IMG/VR virus record: IMGVR_UViG_3300012000_000001
Span: 111,553 to 175,552 of that record
From: a virus
Length of the DNA stretch: 64,000 bases
Reading direction: 5' to 3' (one strand)
Position 1 is the stretch's first letter. Each line of letters starts with the position of its first letter. Shown here piece by piece: positions 60,151-64,000 of the stretch. The notes under the pieces are model-generated. The model did not search any database, was not told the origin of the DNA, and was given only the letters and a program-made list of their open reading frames with translations. A program made the translations under genes and the position numbers.

Positions 60151-60273
60151 CTAGTTTCTCTCTTGCGTGAGTATTGTTATGTTGGATATAAGATTCTCAA
60201 TAGTGGACGGATTGTATCCAGATACTAGATAGGAGTTATATAGTCCTAAAACCGGAATAAGTTCATTGATCAT
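60151..60273 (-). CDS. Small ORF (40 aa) before pspC-like gene
   Basis: A 40-codon ORF with AAGGA 7 bases before ATG at 60273, ending one base before the PspC-domain gene. The product is weakly hydrophobic (INELIPVLGLYNSYL...). No family recognised. Confidence 0.5.
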   Translation of the reverse strand: MINELIPVLGLYNSYLVSGYNPSTIENLISNITILTQERN

Positions 60274-60292
60274 ATGGAGTCCTTTTGGTAGA

Positions 60293-60559
60293 TTAAGACA
60301 CTGTTACCTTTAATATAATACAGTCATCCTGATCACAAGCAATATTTTGAATGCTTACTATCCTCCCTTTGCCCAAGAAAGAATCACCAACAACCAGAAA
60401 AGGTCCGCCTTGCATATTGGCGGAGGTAATACAAGACTCATCAAACTGACAACCAAATCTCACCCAATCGCACTGACCCTCTAAAAAATATTCTTTTTCG
60501 CTAATTTGTGTAATTATTATTTGATTTTTACCCTTAACAGATCGGGAACACTGGCTCAT
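60293..60559 (-). CDS. Small hypothetical protein
   Basis: An 88-residue beta-rich protein with five cysteines (about 4, 30, 37, 43, 76-81). GGPFLVVGDSFLGKGRIVSI is a likely loop. Overlaps the upstream gene by 26 bases. Function unknown. Confidence 0.5.
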   Translation of the reverse strand: MSQCSRSVKGKNQIIITQISEKEYFLEGQCDWVRFGCQFDESCITSANMQGGPFLVVGDSFLGKGRIVSIQNIACDQDDCIILKVTVS

Positions 60560-60752
60560 TCACAGCCTCGCTATCAATCGCATAACCTTCTTTATTTTCT
60601 GACGCTAGGCTATTAAAAACGTCTTTTAGTCTTGTGTTTTCTTCTTCAAGCTTACGCATTATTAACTCTGCTTCATTTAAAGCCTTTTGCAGATATCTGA
60701 TTCGATTAATAAACTCTCCGGCCATATATTCGTTAGCAGTTTTTACTACCAT
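60534..60752 (-). CDS. Small coiled-coil protein
   Basis: A 72-residue protein, mostly one coiled coil (INRIRYLQKALNEAELIMRK and LEEENTRL). GGAGG precedes the ATG. Function unknown. Confidence 0.5.
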   Translation of the reverse strand: MVVKTANEYMAGEFINRIRYLQKALNEAELIMRKLEEENTRLKDVFNSLASENKEGYAIDSEAVNEPVFPIC

Positions 60753-60792
60753 AGGTTGGCCTCCATATTACTGGCGAAGGTTGAGAATAGAA

Positions 60793-60804
60793 TATTTATA
60801 CACC
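60793..60804 (-). promoter_or_regulatory. GGTGTA-type putative phage promoter
   Basis: Minus strand GGTGTATAAATA, 47 bases before the ATG at 60752. This copy contains TATAAATA, the T4 late-promoter consensus. Confidence 0.6.
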
Positions 60805-60805
60805 T

Positions 60806-61090
60806 TTAGCGGTCTAAATTTATCATATTCAAAAAACTTTTAAGATCTTTTAGTTGTTTATGGTCCATCATTATCTGATCAGCATAAGGTTTTTTATGCC
60901 ACAAAACCTGCCAGCAATATCGCAGTCTCTGCCATAATGACATCTTGTATCTAAATGCTACGTCTGTTTGATAAATGGCAACGTCAGCCATTTTCCATTC
61001 ATGGTCATATTCAATCATTAAAATCTCACTACGACAACCACAAGGCATAAATAATGTTTTATTATTGTTTAGGTCGCTTACAATTCCCAT
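60806..61090 (-). CDS. Conserved small phage protein
   Basis: A 94-residue protein: FMPCGCRSEILMIEYDHE, then WQRLRYCWQVLWHKKPYADQI. I recall this CGC...KPYAD pattern in many phages; function unknown. Overlaps the small ORF upstream by 29 bases. Confidence 0.6.
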   Translation of the reverse strand: MGIVSDLNNNKTLFMPCGCRSEILMIEYDHEWKMADVAIYQTDVAFRYKMSLWQRLRYCWQVLWHKKPYADQIMMDHKQLKDLKSFLNMINLDR

Positions 61091-61178
61091 GTTTAAAAAT
61101 CCTGTCGTAATTTTTAGCCCAGGTTTTATTGTCTACCGATTTTGATCTTGGCTTATCACCCTTCCCATTCTGACTCAT
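61062..61178 (-). CDS. Small conserved phage protein (GKGD...YDRIF)
   Basis: A 38-residue ORF found by reading the gap: GKGDKPRSKSVDNKTWAKNY followed by DRIF. I recall the GKGD.PR...N.DRIFG pattern as one of the commonest tiny proteins in T4-like and other phages, so I believe it is a real gene although both ends overlap other genes. No function known. Confidence 0.65.
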   Translation of the reverse strand: MSQNGKGDKPRSKSVDNKTWAKNYDRIFKHGNCKRPKQ

Positions 61179-61353
61179 CTTCTACCTCATCAGTACCATA
61201 ATGAAATTCATTTTTTTTTAAAATATAAGTTCTACCGGAATCACCAAAGATTTCATATAAATAAGTGTCATCACCTTGTGTCATCATTTTATTGAGCCAA
61301 CCTTTTTCTTGTGTTTCCAACACGGTGACTCTATGAAATCTCATTGGACTCAT
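61156..61353 (-). CDS. Small hypothetical protein
   Basis: A 65-residue acidic protein (FHRVTVLETQEKGWLNKM and YEIFGDSGRTYILKKNEF). The C-terminus is acidic. Overlaps HNH gene upstream by 23 bases. Function unknown. Confidence 0.5.
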   Translation of the reverse strand: MSPMRFHRVTVLETQEKGWLNKMMTQGDDTYLYEIFGDSGRTYILKKNEFHYGTDEVEDESEWEG

Positions 61354-61975
61354 GATTATATCTGCCAGATTTTTTCAAATTATCTATTGCCCATAGCGGT
61401 TGTAAATTGGTATAGTGAAAGCAAATTTTTTGTTGTTTTATATCAGTTAAATCAAAACTACAGCATGGCTTGATATGATCTATATGCCACTGCCCATAAT
61501 TGTCCCAATTCATACCGTCTGAAAACTGTCTCTCTAAGTATAGTTTCAAGTCCTCCCAAGAGCAACCCAATAAATTATACGAAATGCTATTTTTCGATCC
61601 TCTAGACAAAGCCATTCTGATACGATTACTAATGACAGTTCTTAATCTGAAATTAATATTTCCTTTACGTTTTTCTCTTCGTTTTTTATTAATTTTGTCT
61701 CTATATTTTTCTCGATATTTTTTAGCATTTATAGCAACTTTGTCTAGATTGTCTTGTCCCCATTGTTTTCTGTTTTCGTTTAATCGTTCTTTATATTTAG
61801 ATCTATATTCTTGTTGTTGTTTTTGAATTTTCCTTTTATTCTTTTGTCTCCTTATAGCATTATATTCTTTTTGACAAGATTTGCAATAAGGAGATTTTCC
61901 ATCTTTTGATGCTTTCTGATTATGAAAATTAATAGGATCTTGTTTTTTGTTACATTTTATACATTGTTTTTTCAT
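61331..61975 (-). CDS. HNH endonuclease with zinc ribbon
   Basis: A 214-residue protein; I start it at 61975 (MKKQCIKCNKKQ). A zinc ribbon (CIKC ... CKSC) is followed by a long basic helical region (about 40-100) and the HNH core: WDNYGQWHIDHIKPCCSFDL (about 157-176) and HYTNLQPLWAIDNLKK. This is a classic phage homing-type layout. A GGTGTA motif lies 26 bases upstream. Confidence 0.82.
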   Translation of the reverse strand: MKKQCIKCNKKQDPINFHNQKASKDGKSPYCKSCQKEYNAIRRQKNKRKIQKQQQEYRSKYKERLNENRKQWGQDNLDKVAINAKKYREKYRDKINKKRREKRKGNINFRLRTVISNRIRMALSRGSKNSISYNLLGCSWEDLKLYLERQFSDGMNWDNYGQWHIDHIKPCCSFDLTDIKQQKICFHYTNLQPLWAIDNLKKSGRYNHESNEIS

Positions 61976-61994
61976 AGTGTATACCTTTTCGCTT

Positions 61995-62006
61995 ATTGTA
62001 TACACC
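61995..62006 (-). promoter_or_regulatory. GGTGTA-type putative phage promoter (HNH gene)
   Basis: Minus strand GGTGTATACAAT, 26 bases before the ATG at 61975. Confidence 0.45.
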
Positions 62007-62017
62007 AGAAAGTAGAA

Positions 62018-62713
62018 TTAATCTTCAAAAACGTATGACCAGTATCTACTGTCAGACTTACCTTGTAAAGCATCCCAATAAATACATCTGGCTATATAGC
62101 AAGGAACGCCAATCTTTCCGCAGTTAATACTCCAGTGTTGTTCAGCCTTTCTGTATTGACCAAAGCCTTTGTTGCTACCATAGGTCAAATGCTCCATACC
62201 ATATAGTCGCAACATATGGACATCCAAACAAACTGCCTTACATTCTAGAGGATGAATTTGCTCCAAAGTAAATGCCACTTTGGCGGAACCTAGTCCCGTG
62301 ATTTTATTGACAATCTCATTCCTCTTTTTAATATGATATTTCTTAGTAGTCAAATAAAAGTCCGTAGGCTTTGCCCAAAACTGGTCTTTGAAAGCCCACA
62401 GATATTTGGTACGATTGTTGTACAATCCTACTCCAGAGTTTTTAAGTTTTTCTCTCAGAAGTTCTTTGTCATTGACCCACTCTTCATAATTTTTAATTGC
62501 TTCGTAGCCACGAACATTACCTTTCCAACTAGTATGCACAGACATGAAACTAAAGAGATACCTTCTAAAGATATCGGCAGTATTTTGCGGTCGCACACTC
62601 TCCCAATAGTCTTTATAAGCAACTACCTTATCTTTTGGAAAGTTTCTAAAAAACTCGTCGGCCTTGCTGGTACTCATAACAATCGGCTTTTTCTCAATAA
62701 CTATGTCTGTCAT
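62018..62713 (-). CDS. HhH-GPD-type DNA glycosylase-like protein
   Basis: A 231-residue protein. KITGLGSAKVAFTLEQ (about 137-152) is the helix-hairpin-helix; Asp164 in AVCLDVHMLRLYG is the catalytic aspartate of the endonuclease III/OGG superfamily. There is no iron-sulphur cysteine cluster. It probably removes damaged or modified bases. It is expressed from a strong sigma70-type promoter and precedes an HNH gene. Confidence 0.75.
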   Translation of the reverse strand: MTDIVIEKKPIVMSTSKADEFFRNFPKDKVVAYKDYWESVRPQNTADIFRRYLFSFMSVHTSWKGNVRGYEAIKNYEEWVNDKELLREKLKNSGVGLYNNRTKYLWAFKDQFWAKPTDFYLTTKKYHIKKRNEIVNKITGLGSAKVAFTLEQIHPLECKAVCLDVHMLRLYGMEHLTYGSNKGFGQYRKAEQHWSINCGKIGVPCYIARCIYWDALQGKSDSRYWSYVFED

Positions 62714-62751
62714 AGTGTCCTCAAAAGGTTTGTTTCAAAGTGTATGCTGCG

Positions 62752-62780
62752 ATTCTACACTAGAGGTATCGACTTGTCAA
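62752..62780 (-). promoter_or_regulatory. Sigma70-type promoter for the DNA glycosylase gene
   Basis: Minus strand TTGACA (62780-62775), 17-base spacer, TAGAAT (62757-62752). The bases from 62781 to 62848 show nothing else. Confidence 0.82.
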
Positions 62781-62848
62781 GACCTGTATCTTTAAACCGT
62801 TCCAGCAGCCCCATGTAAAACTTAACAATATTTCCAATAATCTACTTT

Positions 62849-63610
62849 TTATTCTAGTTGAAATTTTATCATCAAGTCTCTTTGTTCTTTTGTATTTTTC
62901 CAATCCCCAGGCTTAATATATTTTTCTAAATCTAACTTGATTTCATCTATATAAACCGATGCTGAAAGTTTTTTAATCATTTTCATATGAGACACAAGAT
63001 TAGTCACATGAAGTTTTTTTATTTTATTGGAAAGCACAGAACAAACCGGACCCAAAGTACCCACCCCACTCAAACATAAATTACTAGCACCTAAAATAAT
63101 ACCCAAATCAGTTGCAAAATCATTTGATTCTATTTTAATATTTCTATTTTTTATAAGCTCATCTATAATAGGATTATTATTATTTTCATAAATAACAATT
63201 GTTTCTTTATATTGATCTATTATTTTTAAAAAATAATTCAAAGGATTTTGAATATAATAACTATTAATTCTTGCTGTATCAAATATATCTCCAGATCTTA
63301 TATGAACTACTAAAGTTTCTTCATTAATATTTTTTATATTAATTTGTTTAAGATTTAATTTTATAATATTTTGTATAATATCAAATTTTTCTTCTGGGGT
63401 AGCTGTAGCAGGACCATAAAAAAAATTATGATTTTGAATAATTTCAGAATATTTTATATGATTATTAAATATAAACCTATTTATAAGTGGGTGATCTGAT
63501 GATTCAAAAACAAAATTGTTTTTTTTACAATACTGTATAGCATTACATAATTGAAATACATTATTTCCAAATCTTCCGCACCATTTTGATAACATTATTT
63601 TTTTACTCAT
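62849..63610 (-). CDS. GT11-like fucosyltransferase
   Basis: A 253-residue protein: KWCGRFGNNVFQLCNAIQY (about 9-27) and LVVHIRSGDIFDT (about 99-111) match the GRLGNQ and HxRRGD blocks of alpha-1,2-fucosyltransferases. CLSGVGTLGPVCSVLS (about 178) is the late donor-side loop. It lies apart from the other sugar blocks, directly after DNA ligase. Confidence 0.68.
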   Translation of the reverse strand: MSKKIMLSKWCGRFGNNVFQLCNAIQYCKKNNFVFESSDHPLINRFIFNNHIKYSEIIQNHNFFYGPATATPEEKFDIIQNIIKLNLKQINIKNINEETLVVHIRSGDIFDTARINSYYIQNPLNYFLKIIDQYKETIVIYENNNNPIIDELIKNRNIKIESNDFATDLGIILGASNLCLSGVGTLGPVCSVLSNKIKKLHVTNLVSHMKMIKKLSASVYIDEIKLDLEKYIKPGDWKNTKEQRDLMIKFQLE

Positions 63611-63623
63611 AATGTATTTAATT

Positions 63624-64000
63624 TTATATGTCTCTAATATTAGAGTATAAATATTTAAATGTAGGAAAACGTAAACTTATACCACCATCTTGGTTTTCAC
63701 TCTCGCTAAAATACTGTACAGTTATGATTTTACCAAGAATCTTTTTAGGGTGTTTATAAAAGTCTTTTCTTTGGTCTATTGTAAAACCACTACCTACTCT
63801 AACATCATAACCTTTATGTTTAATTGTTACGCAACTTAGCATAGTTTCTTCTGTCTCTTGACCATCCTTAACATATCTAAATGGTCCCATTTCAACATCG
63901 ACTACTTCATATTCATCGTCGTTGAAACTCTTATATTTCAATAGGTCTTTGCTACGCTTACCTTTATACGGTTCATCTGCACGGAGCATCAATCCTTCCC
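63624..64000 (-). CDS. ATP-dependent DNA ligase, C-terminal part
   Basis: The gene enters from the right edge. Visible are motif IV EGLMLR (63998-63981), LLKYKSF with motif V Lys-x-Lys, and the OB-fold end (GSGFTIDQRKDF, GKIITVQYF, SLRFPTFKYL). The N-terminal adenylation lysine lies outside. It seals nicks in replication and recombination. Confidence 0.88.
   Translation of the reverse strand, partial: EGLMLRADEPYKGKRSKDLLKYKSFNDDEYEVVDVEMGPFRYVKDGQETEETMLSCVTIKHKGYDVRVGSGFTIDQRKDFYKHPKKILGKIITVQYFSESENQDGGISLRFPTFKYLYSNIRDI

Noticed and set aside
1-64000. CRISPR arrays, insertion sequences or integrase/attachment sites
   Set aside because: No regularly spaced repeats, no transposase or integrase genes, and no long inverted repeats were seen.

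Overview
The window reads as part of a large tailed-bacteriophage genome of the broad T4-like (myovirus) type. It is AT-rich, packed with short genes that abut or overlap (many ATGA or TAATG junctions), and has no bacterial housekeeping operons. Phage hallmarks are a UvsX/RecA recombinase, adjacent rIIA and rIIB homologues, a gp55-like sigma factor, PhoH, dUTPase, B12-dependent ribonucleotide reductase, dCMP deaminase, RuvB, a primase-polymerase-like protein, an ATP-dependent DNA ligase (cut by the right edge), several HNH nucleases and a tRNA-Leu(UAA). Terminase, portal and DNA polymerase are not in the window. The bacterial host cannot be named from the sequence.

Layout: 1-8.6 kb (minus) holds recombination, PhoH and the nucleotide-metabolism block dut-nrdJ-dCMP deaminase. 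8.7-15.1 kb is a first sugar block (five glycosyltransferases and a sugar-nucleotide dehydratase). 15.1-19.4 kb is a run of small membrane proteins around a papain-like protease. 19.5-25.1 kb is probably a virion/late-gene region: a strongly bounded single gene, a DeoC-like and a ClpP-like protein, the sigma factor, a ferritin-like protein and conserved structural-region proteins. 25.1-33.8 kb is a second sugar block with GMP reductase, a nucleoside deoxyribosyltransferase-like protein, a methyltransferase and a macro domain. 33.8-40.2 kb is the only plus-strand island (four glycosyltransferases, two methyltransferases, a secreted protein). 40.2-45.9 kb has a subtilase, a trypsin-like protease and large Thr/Pro-linked, Cys-rich, lectin-like surface proteins. 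45.9-51 kb has an actin-like ATPase, RuvB with a possible partner, and a primase-like protein. 51.1-54.7 kb is rIIB-rIIA. 54.7-64 kb holds small accessory genes, a kinase-like protein, a secreted metalloprotease/thioredoxin pair, PspC, HNH nucleases, a DNA glycosylase, a GT11-like enzyme and the ligase.

Two promoter classes can be read by eye. Near-perfect sigma70 sites (TTGACA, 16-17 bp, TATAAT/TAGAAT) precede rIIA, the dCMP deaminase, a DNA glycosylase and an HTH gene. A separate motif, GGTGTA followed by A/T-rich sequence, recurs at least eleven times, 24-58 bp upstream of minus-strand genes and three times right beside an intrinsic terminator. I infer a phage-specific, probably late, promoter, perhaps read by the sigma factor encoded at 22691-23290.

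Reading problems worth knowing: dUTPase is split by one extra T in a T4 run. Two other genes have tails that look like one-base homopolymer errors. One methyltransferase has its best ribosome site in front of an ATA codon. Several genes below 60 codons were found by reading the gaps.
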